Source of the DNA: Eubacteriaceae bacterium | GTDB lineage: Bacteria > Bacillota > Clostridia > Lachnospirales > Lachnospiraceae | Assembly (NCBI GenBank): GCA_902362455.1 | Contig: CABIWJ010000004.1 | Coordinates: 1 to 64,000, forward strand | DNA length: 64,000 nt | Direction of reading: 5' to 3' | Shown: piece after piece, positions 26,552 through 35,627 of the stretch | Position numbering within the stretch: position 1 is the first letter of the stretch | How the letters are laid out: the number at the start of each line of letters is the position of its first letter | Notes under the pieces: model-generated | Seen by the model: only the letters and a program-made list of their open reading frames with translations | What the model was told of the DNA's origin: nothing | Database searches by the model: none | Program-made: the position numbers and the translations under genes

Positions 26552-28402
26552 ATGGAAAAATGGTTAATTCAGACCAAGAAAGCAGATTTTAATGGATTAG
26601 GTAATAAATTTAATATAAGTCCTGTAATAGCAAGAATTATTAGAAACAGAGATATTATAAGTGAAGAAGAATTTAAGGAATATCTTGATGCAGATATAGA
26701 AGAATTATATTCGCCTTTTCTGTTAAAGGGAATGGAAGAAACAGTAAGAATTATCGTAGCCGCCATTAATGATAGAAAGAAAATCAGAGTTATCGGAGAT
26801 TATGATATTGATGGAATATGTTCAGGTTATATATTAACATCAGGAATTGAAAGATTGGGCGGAATAGTTGATTTTGATGTGCCAGAGCGTATTGTAGATG
26901 GATATGGTCTAAATGAAAGACTGATTAGAAAGGCATATGATGATGGGATAGAGCTTATAATAACCTGTGATAACGGAATTGCAGCATCATCACAGGTTAA
27001 ATTAGCTAAACAACTAGGAATAAATATAGTGATTACAGACCACCATGAGGTTCCATTTGAGATTACTGAGGGAGGTAAGATATATATACTTCCTGAAGCT
27101 GATGCTGTAATAGACCAGAAACAGCCTGATTGCACATATCCATTCAAAGAATTATGTGGTGCCGGAATTACCTATAAGGTAATTGATGCAATATATGAAT
27201 CGGTTTATTTGAATGGAACATATACAATAGATGTTGCGAATGATGTAAAATCAGAGGATATAATATCTAAAGAAGAATTTATGCGTGAATTTCTTGTATT
27301 TGCGGCAATTGCAACTGTGGGGGATATTGTTGACCTGGTAAGTGAGAACCGTACAATTGTTAAAAATGGGTTAAAACATATAAATGATATTGATAATAAA
27401 GGTCTTAAGGCATTAATTGAAGCTAATGAATTAACAGGCAAGGTTATTAGCAGTTATCATATATCATTTATAATTGGCCCATGTATAAATGCAGGTGGTC
27501 GCTTAGATACAGCGAGGAAAGCATTTGAACTATTTAGATGTACATCGGAAAATGAAGCAGTGATAAAGGCTATTGAATTGAAGGATATTAATGATGAACG
27601 TAAGGAGATGACAGCATTTTATACAGAAAAGGCATTAGATATTTTAAAAAATGATGATAGATATAAAAATCAGAATGTGATAGTTGTATATCTTCACGAT
27701 TGTCACGAAAGTCTTGCAGGAATTATAGCGGGAAGAATTAAGGAAATATATTATAAACCTGTATTTGTGCTTACGGACTGTGAGGAAGGTGTTAAAGGTT
27801 CAGGACGTTCCATAGAGGGATATTCAATGTATGAAGAAATGGTTAAGGCAGATACCAGATTCAGACAGGAAAATACAACAGATGAGCATTTATTTATAAA
27901 ATATGGTGGACATAAGATGGCAGCAGGCTTATCCATTGATAAAGACAGAATAGACATTTTCAGGGAATATCTTAATTCTAGTGATGGAATTACTGAGGAT
28001 ATGTTAGTTGAGAAAGTATGGATAGATGTGGCATTGCCATTTGAATATTTATCTTTTGATTTTATAGAACAGCTTGATATATTAGAACCGTTTGGAAGAG
28101 CTAATGAAAGACCTGTATTTGCAGAAAAATGCAGAATAAACAGAATAAGGGTATTTGGTAAAAACAGAAATGTCATATCATTAAGTGTCAGAAATGAGGC
28201 AGGAACAACGATAGATGCAACCTGCTTCGAAGAAGAAGTAGTATTTATGGACTATTTAAAGAATAAATTCTCTGAAACTGATGTGGATAATGCATTAAAT
28301 GGAAGAGAAAATAATATCAGATTAAGTATAATTTATTATCCGGAGATAAATGAATATCGTGGATTTAAGAATATTAGAGTTGTTATTAAGCGTTATTCGT
28401 GA
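26552..28402 (+). CDS. recJ: Single-stranded-DNA-specific exonuclease RecJ
   Basis: RecJ is a 5'-3' ssDNA exonuclease in recombination and mismatch repair. The 616-residue protein has the DHH motifs IGDYDIDGICSG, ITCDNGIAA and ITDHHE, then CGAGITYK, and the DHHA1-type motif GGHKMAAG. A C-terminal OB-fold region follows. AGGAG (26541-26545) is 6 bases before the ATG at 26552; an in-frame ATG at 26534 lies upstream of that site and is rejected. It is followed by apt. Confidence 0.94.
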   Translation: MEKWLIQTKKADFNGLGNKFNISPVIARIIRNRDIISEEEFKEYLDADIEELYSPFLLKGMEETVRIIVAAINDRKKIRVIGDYDIDGICSGYILTSGIERLGGIVDFDVPERIVDGYGLNERLIRKAYDDGIELIITCDNGIAASSQVKLAKQLGINIVITDHHEVPFEITEGGKIYILPEADAVIDQKQPDCTYPFKELCGAGITYKVIDAIYESVYLNGTYTIDVANDVKSEDIISKEEFMREFLVFAAIATVGDIVDLVSENRTIVKNGLKHINDIDNKGLKALIEANELTGKVISSYHISFIIGPCINAGGRLDTARKAFELFRCTSENEAVIKAIELKDINDERKEMTAFYTEKALDILKNDDRYKNQNVIVVYLHDCHESLAGIIAGRIKEIYYKPVFVLTDCEEGVKGSGRSIEGYSMYEEMVKADTRFRQENTTDEHLFIKYGGHKMAAGLSIDKDRIDIFREYLNSSDGITEDMLVEKVWIDVALPFEYLSFDFIEQLDILEPFGRANERPVFAEKCRINRIRVFGKNRNVISLSVRNEAGTTIDATCFEEEVVFMDYLKNKFSETDVDNALNGRENNIRLSIIYYPEINEYRGFKNIRVVIKRYS

Positions 28403-28486
28403 TAAAATTATATATAATGTGCTAAAAAATAGAAATTAAAGATAAATGCAAAATGCATAAATATAAGTTGAAAGGAAGTAAATGTC

Positions 28487-29011
28487 ATGAAAAAAATTGA
28501 AGAATACGTAAGGAGTATTAATGATTTTCCGAAAGAAGGAATTATTTTCAGAGATGTAACAAGTGTATTACAGGATGCAGACGGATTACATTTAGCAATA
28601 GACAGCATGCAGGATCTTGTTAAGGACATTGATTTTGATGTAGTAGTAGGACCTGAATCAAGAGGCTTTATATTCGGTGTGCCTATCGCATATAATTTAA
28701 ATAAGGCATTTGTACCTGTCCGTAAAAAGGGTAAACTTCCATGTGAGACAATTTCAATGGATTATGATTTAGAGTACGGAAAGGCTACCATTGAGATGCA
28801 TAAAGATTCTATTAAGCCTGGACAGAAAGTTGTAATTATCGATGATTTAATTGCAACAGGTGGAACAATCGAAGCTATTATTAAGTTAGTAGAGCAGCTT
28901 GGCGGTGAAGTAGCAGGAATATGCTTCCTTATGGAATTACAGGGGCTTAACGGAAGAGACAAGCTTGATGGATACAGAGTAGAATCTGTAATTAAATACG
29001 AGGGCAAATAA
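28487..29011 (+). CDS. apt: Adenine phosphoribosyltransferase
   Basis: It converts adenine and PRPP to AMP in purine salvage. The 174-residue protein has FPKEGIIFRDVTS at the N terminus, VVGPESRGFIFG, RKKGKLP and the PRPP-binding loop VVIIDDLIATGGT. GAAAGGAAG precedes the ATG. Its position behind recJ is common in Firmicutes, where a relA homologue often follows; here a D,D-carboxypeptidase gene follows instead. Confidence 0.97.
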   Translation: MKKIEEYVRSINDFPKEGIIFRDVTSVLQDADGLHLAIDSMQDLVKDIDFDVVVGPESRGFIFGVPIAYNLNKAFVPVRKKGKLPCETISMDYDLEYGKATIEMHKDSIKPGQKVVIIDDLIATGGTIEAIIKLVEQLGGEVAGICFLMELQGLNGRDKLDGYRVESVIKYEGK

Positions 29012-29028
29012 GAGGGGCATTAAATAAA

Positions 29029-30219
29029 ATGGCATCATACAGACGAGTATCAAGGAGACAGGCATCAGGCTACAGAGCATCAAAGAGGATGTCATCAAGA
29101 CAATACCGACGATTAAAACGCAGAATACAATGTGTAATAAGGTGTACAATTTTACTATTCATATTGATAGGAATAATTTTTGGAATAGTATCTGGGATAA
29201 AAAGCTGTACATCAAAACACAAGAGTAATAGGTTAAAAGATGTAAAAGCTGCGACAAGTGGTGAAGTTGCTGATAATTCAGAAGATAATAATACTGTTAA
29301 TACTGGTAATACTGGTAATCAAGAAGATAATAATAAATTGGCAAATGCGGTTAAATATCCTGAGAAAGCTGAGAACTATACGGAATTAACTTCTGCAGAA
29401 CTTTTAAGTCCATATATAGCTGTAATTGATGTGACTAACAATAAGCTTGTAGCGGGAAGAAACGCAGAAGCAAGAATATATCCTGCTTCCATGACAAAGG
29501 TAATGACATTAATTGTAGCAGTGGAAAATGTTAAAAGTATGGACGATAAATTCACAATGACAAGTGAAATTATAGATCCATTATATAGAGACAGTGCTTC
29601 TAGAGCAGGCTTTGAGCCTGGCGAAGAGGTAACGGCAAGAGACTTAATGTATGGATTAATTCTTCCATCAGGTGCAGACGGTGCAGTAGGGTTAGCACAG
29701 ATGATAGCAGGAAGTGAAGAAGCATTTGTTGAACTTATGAATAAGAAGTGTGAGGAACTTGGACTTAAGAATACACATTTTACGAATACCTCAGGATTAC
29801 ATAATGAGAATCACTATACAACCCCTGTAGAAATGGCGATGATACTTGAATATGCAATGAACAATGAGACTTGCGCAAAGATATTATCAACATATCAGTA
29901 TACAACTGAAGTTACAGAGAAACACCCAGAAGGAATACTTCTTACAAGCACTATGTTCAGCAGAATGTATGGTAATGAGGTTCCGGGAGTTGAGATAAAA
30001 GCAGGTAAAACAGGATATACACAGGAAGCAAGACATTGCCTTGTAAGTTATGCTGAAAGTGACGGCAGTAAATACGTAGCAGTTACAGCAGGAGCTGAGG
30101 GTAAATGGAATGTAGTATATGATGATTTCAAACTTTATGGAGATTTCTGTAAAGGTGCAGGTAAAGAGACAGAAACGACCGGAGAAACAGAATCGCAGTC
30201 ACAGACGGCACAATCATAG
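29029..30219 (+). CDS. Serine-type D-Ala-D-Ala carboxypeptidase (peptidase S11)
   Basis: This penicillin-binding protein trims the terminal D-Ala of peptidoglycan pentapeptides. The 396-residue protein has a very basic N-terminal tail of about 38 residues rich in Arg and Ser, a TM anchor (about 40-58) and an Asn/Gly/Thr-rich linker. The catalytic domain has SMTK (SxxK, about residue 153), SGAD at the SxN-like position and KTG. No C-terminal amphipathic anchor is evident, so the N-terminal TM replaces it. Export depends on that anchor and not on a cleaved signal. Confidence 0.92.
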   Translation: MASYRRVSRRQASGYRASKRMSSRQYRRLKRRIQCVIRCTILLFILIGIIFGIVSGIKSCTSKHKSNRLKDVKAATSGEVADNSEDNNTVNTGNTGNQEDNNKLANAVKYPEKAENYTELTSAELLSPYIAVIDVTNNKLVAGRNAEARIYPASMTKVMTLIVAVENVKSMDDKFTMTSEIIDPLYRDSASRAGFEPGEEVTARDLMYGLILPSGADGAVGLAQMIAGSEEAFVELMNKKCEELGLKNTHFTNTSGLHNENHYTTPVEMAMILEYAMNNETCAKILSTYQYTTEVTEKHPEGILLTSTMFSRMYGNEVPGVEIKAGKTGYTQEARHCLVSYAESDGSKYVAVTAGAEGKWNVVYDDFKLYGDFCKGAGKETETTGETESQSQTAQS

Positions 30220-30254
30220 CATATGAATTTATAATAATAAATTCAGAAAAATAA

Positions 30255-30310
30255 AAAGGTCGGTACAATACCACATTTAAATAAAATGCATATTGTACCG
30301 GCCTTTGTAA
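30255..30310. terminator. Bidirectional terminator after the carboxypeptidase gene
   Basis: AAAGGTCGGTACAATA (30255-30270) pairs with TATTGTACCGGCCTTT (30291-30306), with one wobble, and has A and T flanks. It serves both convergent operons. Confidence 0.85.
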
Positions 30311-30317
30311 TATGAAT

Positions 30318-31166
30318 TTAAGCATTTAAAATATTAGAAAGTAGTTTCTCAGGGACTTTGAGGTCACCATATCCAATACCTAAATCTAATGTAGGTTTTG
30401 CAAGCCCATGGAAATCAGAACCGCCTGTTATAAATAAACCATATTTTTTGGCAAGTTGTTTCATTCTGCTCTCATCATTCCATTTATTAGAGGAATAAAT
30501 AGCTTCTATACCCTGTAAGCCATTCTCTTTTAATAAGGCAACAAGAGAATCTAATTCTGCCTCACTAAAATGATAGAGAAGTGGGTGTGCAAGCACCGCT
30601 TTACCATTTGCTAAATGTATTAGTGAAATGGCATCTATAACATTTATTCGCGTTCGTGGAACATAACATGGACAACCGGGATTTAGGTATTTCTTGAAAG
30701 CGATATCCTTATCTTTAACATAACCACATTCAACAAGCATAATTGCAAAATGCGCTCTTGTTATTACCGCGTCTTTAAAACGTTCATTTAACTGTTCTTC
30801 TGTAATCTTAAAGCCGTGTTTATTAAGAAGTTCAATCATTTTGACATTTCTTTCGGCTCGGATATTTCTAAAATATCCAATTTTCTCCTGAAATTCCTTA
30901 TTACGGTAGTCGATATTAAGTCCAAGAATATGTATATCCTTACCTTTATATTCAGCGGATAATTCAATTCCGGGAATAACCTTTATAGGAGAAAAATCAT
31001 TTATTAATTCAGCCTCGTTAAGGGCCTCGTCAATTCCTGCAGTAGTATCGTGGTCTGTAAGTGCGAAAGCGATAAGACCTTTTTCAATTGCATAATGTAC
31101 AAGCTCTGATGGTGTATAAGAACCATCAGAGGCTGTTGAGTGTACATGTAAATCAATATAATTCAT
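30318..31166 (-). CDS. PHP-domain phosphoesterase (RNase AM/YciV-like)
   Basis: The 282-residue protein is a PHP-family metal-dependent phosphoesterase. It has DLHVHSTASDGS, ALTDHDT, PGIELSAE, RAHFA, LAHPLLY and the final GGSDFHG. Related enzymes hydrolyse 3',5'-bisphosphonucleotides or trim RNA 5' ends. The start ATG overlaps the stop of the upstream ABC-F gene (TAATG), so the two are translationally coupled. The substrate is not known from sequence. Confidence 0.88.
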   Translation of the reverse strand: MNYIDLHVHSTASDGSYTPSELVHYAIEKGLIAFALTDHDTTAGIDEALNEAELINDFSPIKVIPGIELSAEYKGKDIHILGLNIDYRNKEFQEKIGYFRNIRAERNVKMIELLNKHGFKITEEQLNERFKDAVITRAHFAIMLVECGYVKDKDIAFKKYLNPGCPCYVPRTRINVIDAISLIHLANGKAVLAHPLLYHFSEAELDSLVALLKENGLQGIEAIYSSNKWNDESRMKQLAKKYGLFITGGSDFHGLAKPTLDLGIGYGDLKVPEKLLSNILNA

Positions 31167-32800
31167 TAATTATCACTATCCTGTTCGTCTGTAGAATAAA
31201 CCTGACGTTTTCTTGCCATTTCATCACTTTCAAGATATTCGTCATAAGTTGTGATCTTGTCAATTAATTTACCATTTACAATTTCCATAATTCTGTTAGC
31301 AGTAGTCTGTACTATCTGGTGGTCTCTTGAAGAGAAGAGAATAACACCTGAGAATTTAGTAAGACCATTATTAAGTGCTGTAATTGATTCCATATCTAAG
31401 TGGTCAGTTGGCTCATCAAGGATAAGGACGTTAGCACCGCTAATCATCATCTTAGATAATAAGCAACGAACTTTTTCACCACCGGATAATACCTTAACAC
31501 GTTTCATACCGTCATCTCCGGCAAATAACATTCTTCCTAAGAAACCACGTACATATGTGGCATCTTTAATCTCTGAATATCCTGTAAGCCAGTCAACAAT
31601 TGTATCATCAGTATCAAATTCCTTAGTGCTGTCTTTCGGAAAATATGCCTGAGTTGTTGTAATTCCCCATTTATAGTTACCTTCATCAGGTTTCATTTCA
31701 CCTGTGAGAATCTTGAATAAAGTAGTTTTAGCGGCTTCATTTGCACCGACGAAAGCAACTTTATCTTCACGGCCGATAATAAATGAGATATCATCAAGGA
31801 CTTTTACACCATCAATAGTCTTAGATAAATGTTCAACAGTAAGAACTTCATTACCGATTTCACGATTAGGACGGAAATCAATATAAGGATATTTTCTGCT
31901 TGATGGTTTAATATCATCTAATTCGATTTTCTCAAGGGCTCTCTTTCTCGAAGTAGCCTGCTTAGATTTAGAAGCATTAGCACTGAAACGCTGGATGAAG
32001 TCCTGTAATTCCTTAATTTTCTCTTCTTTCTTCTTATTAGCTTCTTTCATCTGTTTGATAAGTAACTGGCTTGATTCATACCAGAAGTCATAGTTACCTG
32101 CGTATAACTGAATCTTACCATAATCTATATCTGCAATCTGTGTGCAGACTTTATTTAAGAAATATCTGTCATGAGATACAACAATTACTGTATTCTCAAA
32201 ATTAATTAAGAACTCTTCTAACCATGCAATTGCATCTAAGTCAAGGTGGTTAGTAGGCTCATCGAGAAGAAGAATATCAGGATTACCAAATAATGCCTGT
32301 GCAAGTAATACTTTGACTTTCTCACTACCTTTTAATTCTTTAAGATATTTGTAATGGAGGTCTGTTTCAATTCCAAGACCATTAAGTAAAGTAGCTGCAT
32401 CAGATTCAGCTTCCCAACCATTTAAAGTTGCAAATTCCTCTTCTAATTTACCAGCTTTGATACCATCTTCCTCTGTAAAATCTTCTTTAGCATAGATAGC
32501 ATCTTTTTCTTTCATTATCTCATAAAGACGGGCATTACCCATAATAACCGTATCTAAAACAGGGTATTCATCATATTTGAAGTGGTCCTGCTGTAAAAAT
32601 GAAAGACGCTGACCCGGTGTAATGACGATTTCACCATTAGTAGATTCTAACTGTCCTGATAAAATCTTAAGGAAAGTAGACTTTCCGGCACCATTTGCAC
32701 CAATAAGCCCATAGCAATTGCCTTCTGTAAATTTAATGTTTACATCTTCGAAAAGAGCTTTTTTACCAATTCGAAGGGTAATGTTATTTGCACTAATCAT
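31166..32800 (-). CDS. ABC-F family ATP-binding protein (YkpA/YbiT-like)
   Basis: ABC-F proteins act on the ribosome, in translation quality control or antibiotic protection; they are not transporters. The 544-residue protein has two ATPase domains. The first has GANGAGKST and LLLDEPTNHLD. The second has the variant GANEAAKTT typical of the YkpA branch, then LSGGEKV and LDEPTDHLD. A charged linker (about 240-290) joins them. The first signature is LKGSEKV and the second His switch reads SSRDHQ, both somewhat degenerate. No resistance role can be read from the sequence. Confidence 0.9.
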   Translation of the reverse strand: MISANNITLRIGKKALFEDVNIKFTEGNCYGLIGANGAGKSTFLKILSGQLESTNGEIVITPGQRLSFLQQDHFKYDEYPVLDTVIMGNARLYEIMKEKDAIYAKEDFTEEDGIKAGKLEEEFATLNGWEAESDAATLLNGLGIETDLHYKYLKELKGSEKVKVLLAQALFGNPDILLLDEPTNHLDLDAIAWLEEFLINFENTVIVVSHDRYFLNKVCTQIADIDYGKIQLYAGNYDFWYESSQLLIKQMKEANKKKEEKIKELQDFIQRFSANASKSKQATSRKRALEKIELDDIKPSSRKYPYIDFRPNREIGNEVLTVEHLSKTIDGVKVLDDISFIIGREDKVAFVGANEAAKTTLFKILTGEMKPDEGNYKWGITTTQAYFPKDSTKEFDTDDTIVDWLTGYSEIKDATYVRGFLGRMLFAGDDGMKRVKVLSGGEKVRCLLSKMMISGANVLILDEPTDHLDMESITALNNGLTKFSGVILFSSRDHQIVQTTANRIMEIVNGKLIDKITTYDEYLESDEMARKRQVYSTDEQDSDN

Positions 32801-32960
32801 TGTAACCTCATTTCTGAATTATATACGAATTCCTATTTAATAATCTTATATGACAAAAAGCCATTCAGTACCTATTTTACAGTAAATCAGTTAATTTGCA
32901 AGCCAAATTTAAAAAATATACGCGTAAACAGTACAAATTAATAGATTATTCTAAAAATTA

Positions 32961-32969
32961 TGGTATAAT
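32961..32969 (+). promoter_or_regulatory. Extended -10 promoter for the GH13-traX genes
   Basis: TGGTATAAT forms an extended -10 box about 100 bases before the GH13 ATG. No good -35 box is found. Confidence 0.45.
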
Positions 32970-33068
32970 GTACATAATTAATGACAATATTAGAGAAATA
33001 CTGGAAGAAAAATTCCTGGTTATGGATTAGTCAGGACAAATATAGGTTAGTTAAGTTGGAGGCTAGAA

Positions 33069-34943
33069 ATGACAAAATCATATGAAATAGACTACAAAGT
33101 TAAAGTAGGAATTCCAATGCCATTAGGTGCAATGAAAACAAATGATGGAATTAACTTTGCGGTTATGGTACCAGGAAAAGAAGATACAAGGTGTTCAATA
33201 ATATTATATAGAAAAGGGACGTTAGAAATCGTAACAGAGATCGTATTTACAGAGGAGATGAAGTTTGGTAAGGTATATGCAATGTGTATACAGGGAATTG
33301 CAATTTCAGAATTTGATTACAATTATCGGATTGGTAATAAAGTAATTACTGATCCATATGCGAAAATGATTAATGGAACTAAGATATTTGGTGAAAATGA
33401 TAATAAAGTTAAGACTTCAGCAGTATATAATGATAAATTTAACTGGGATGGTGATGTAAAACCTACAATAGAATTCTCAGATAGTATTATATATAAGCTG
33501 CACGTAAGAGGTTTTACGAAACATAGATATTCAAAAGTTAGGAAAAAGGGTACATTTGCTGGAATTGTTGAACGAATTGACTATCTCAAGAGCCTTGGAG
33601 TAACAATGGTAGAGCTTATGCCCGCATATGAATTTAACGAGAATTCACATATGAAGAACGGTAAAGTCAATTACTGGGGATATACAGATGCAGATTATCT
33701 TATGCCAAAGGTTGCTTATTCTTCTAGAAAGGATGGAAAGAGTGCAATCTATGAATTTAAGTCAATGGTTAAGGAATTGCATAAGAATAATATAGAGGTA
33801 TGTATGGAATTCTCGTTTGATAAGGAAATAACACCGAATTATATGATTGATTGCTTCAGACATTGGGTTATAAATTATCATATTGACGGAATACATTGTA
33901 ATATGAGCGATGATATAAGAGGTGCAATAAGTTCAGATCCATATTTGGCGGATACAAAAATCATAAGTTATGGTTTTGAAAATGATGATTTCTCAACACA
34001 TAAGCATTTAGGAGAATCTAACAGGGTATTTATGAATATAGCGAGAAAGTTCTTAAAGGGCGATGAGGGACAGGTAAATGATATGGCATTCAGAATACGT
34101 TATAATAAAGACTTTGCTGCACCGGTTAATTATTTCGCAAGCAACGATACATTTACAATGATGGATATGGTATCGTATGCAGTTAAACATAATGAAGAAA
34201 ATGGTGAATATAATAAAGACGGTATCGAGGAGAATTATAGCTGGAATTGTGGATATGAGGGTGAAACTAAGAGAAAATCTGTGGTTAATTTAAGATGGAG
34301 ACAGCTTAAAAATGCGATATGTCTGTTAATGCTTAGTCAGGGAACACCTATGATTTATGCAGGAGATGAGTTTGGCAATTCGTGTGGAGGCAATAATAAT
34401 CCATATTGTCAGGATAATGATACATCATATATTGACTGGAGATTAGCAAAGAAGAATGAGAAATTCTTGGAATTCGTAAAAAAAGTCATAGAATTCAGAA
34501 AGGCGCATAATATTTTACATATGGAGAAACCTATGCAGTTAAAGGATTACCGCTCACTTGGTATGCCTGATATGTCATTTCATTCAGATAAGACATGGAG
34601 TTTAGAATATGATGTATTAAGACGACAGTTCGGAGTAATGCTATATGGAAAATATTGTAAAATAGCAGGAAAAGAACCAGAAGAAAATATATATATGGCA
34701 TTCAATATGCATTGGGAGACAAAACATTTAGGACTTCCAACAGCAGGTAAGAATAAGGAGTGGAAACAGGCATTTTGTACTGATGAGGAATATAGTGCCG
34801 AGATAGAAGATGGTAAAACGAAGCTTGCAAGAACTATAAAAGTTCCTCCAAGATGTGTACTTGTACTTGTAAGTGAGGACGCTCCTGAAACCGAGAAAAC
34901 GGAAATAAAAGGTTATAAAAATCATGGAAGAAAGAAAGCATAG
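33069..34943 (+). CDS. GH13 glycogen debranching-like protein, probably inactive
   Basis: The 624-residue protein has a CBM48-like N-terminal domain and a GlgX/isoamylase-like GH13 barrel (VIYKLHVRGFTKH and LKSLGVTMVELMPAYEF, then YAGDEFGNSCGGNNNPYCQDND). The catalytic motifs are altered. The usual VVFNH is FSFDK and is followed by a deletion of about 60 residues. The nucleophile motif DGFRFD is DGIHCN (Asp to Asn, Arg to His). The acid/base Glu segment (LIAEAWD) is IISYGFEN. Only the third Asp (SNDTF) remains. It therefore looks like a carbohydrate-binding or regulatory pseudoenzyme. GTTGGAGG precedes the ATG, and the frame is intact. Confidence 0.8.
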   Translation: MTKSYEIDYKVKVGIPMPLGAMKTNDGINFAVMVPGKEDTRCSIILYRKGTLEIVTEIVFTEEMKFGKVYAMCIQGIAISEFDYNYRIGNKVITDPYAKMINGTKIFGENDNKVKTSAVYNDKFNWDGDVKPTIEFSDSIIYKLHVRGFTKHRYSKVRKKGTFAGIVERIDYLKSLGVTMVELMPAYEFNENSHMKNGKVNYWGYTDADYLMPKVAYSSRKDGKSAIYEFKSMVKELHKNNIEVCMEFSFDKEITPNYMIDCFRHWVINYHIDGIHCNMSDDIRGAISSDPYLADTKIISYGFENDDFSTHKHLGESNRVFMNIARKFLKGDEGQVNDMAFRIRYNKDFAAPVNYFASNDTFTMMDMVSYAVKHNEENGEYNKDGIEENYSWNCGYEGETKRKSVVNLRWRQLKNAICLLMLSQGTPMIYAGDEFGNSCGGNNNPYCQDNDTSYIDWRLAKKNEKFLEFVKKVIEFRKAHNILHMEKPMQLKDYRSLGMPDMSFHSDKTWSLEYDVLRRQFGVMLYGKYCKIAGKEPEENIYMAFNMHWETKHLGLPTAGKNKEWKQAFCTDEEYSAEIEDGKTKLARTIKVPPRCVLVLVSEDAPETEKTEIKGYKNHGRKKA

Positions 34944-35625
34944 ACTAAAAATATTTAATTCATTTCATTTAAAATTAATAGCCGTAATTACAATGACGAT
35001 AGACCATATTGGGGTAGTTTTGATGCCACAGTATGGTTTTTTGAGGATTATAGGCAGAATTGCATTTCCAATATACTGCTTTATGTTAGTAAATGGTTTC
35101 TTTTATACGAAGAATATAAGAAAATACATTGGAAGAATGTTAATATTTGCAGTAATATCAGAACCGTTTTTTGACTGGGCAATTTTCGGGAAAATATATG
35201 TAAAATCATATCAGAATATCTATTTTACTCTATTAACAGGTTTAATAATGTTAGAATGTATTGAGTTCATAAGGAAGCACCAGTTTAATGAACTCAAACT
35301 TATTTCATATGTATTAGAGGGAATAATTGTAATATTAGCCTGTGGGGTTGCAATATTCATAAGAAGTGACTATGAATTCTATGGAATATTGATGATATAT
35401 TGGTTCTATGCATTGAGATTTAATAAGGTATTAATGGGATTATTTGAAGCATATACAAATATGGAATTAATCGGAGGAGTACAGGGCTTTGCTGTACTCG
35501 CACTAATTCCAATATATATGTATAACGGGAAAAAGGGCTATAATAAAAGTAAGTGGCTGTTCTATGCTTATTATCCGTTACATTTACTGATTATTGGATT
35601 AATAAGGCAGATATTATTCTTCTGA
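34924..35625 (+). CDS. TraX family membrane protein
   Basis: The 233-residue protein has about seven TM helices and the TraX-family N terminus with LKLIAVITMTIDHIGV and GRIAFPIYCFMLVNGF. TraX of F plasmid acetylates pilin, and chromosomal relatives are membrane acyltransferases of unknown substrate. It overlaps the end of the GH13 gene by 20 bases, which indicates coupling. No conjugation genes are nearby. Confidence 0.85.
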   Translation: MEERKHRLKIFNSFHLKLIAVITMTIDHIGVVLMPQYGFLRIIGRIAFPIYCFMLVNGFFYTKNIRKYIGRMLIFAVISEPFFDWAIFGKIYVKSYQNIYFTLLTGLIMLECIEFIRKHQFNELKLISYVLEGIIVILACGVAIFIRSDYEFYGILMIYWFYALRFNKVLMGLFEAYTNMELIGGVQGFAVLALIPIYMYNGKKGYNKSKWLFYAYYPLHLLIIGLIRQILFF

Positions 35626-35627
35626 CA

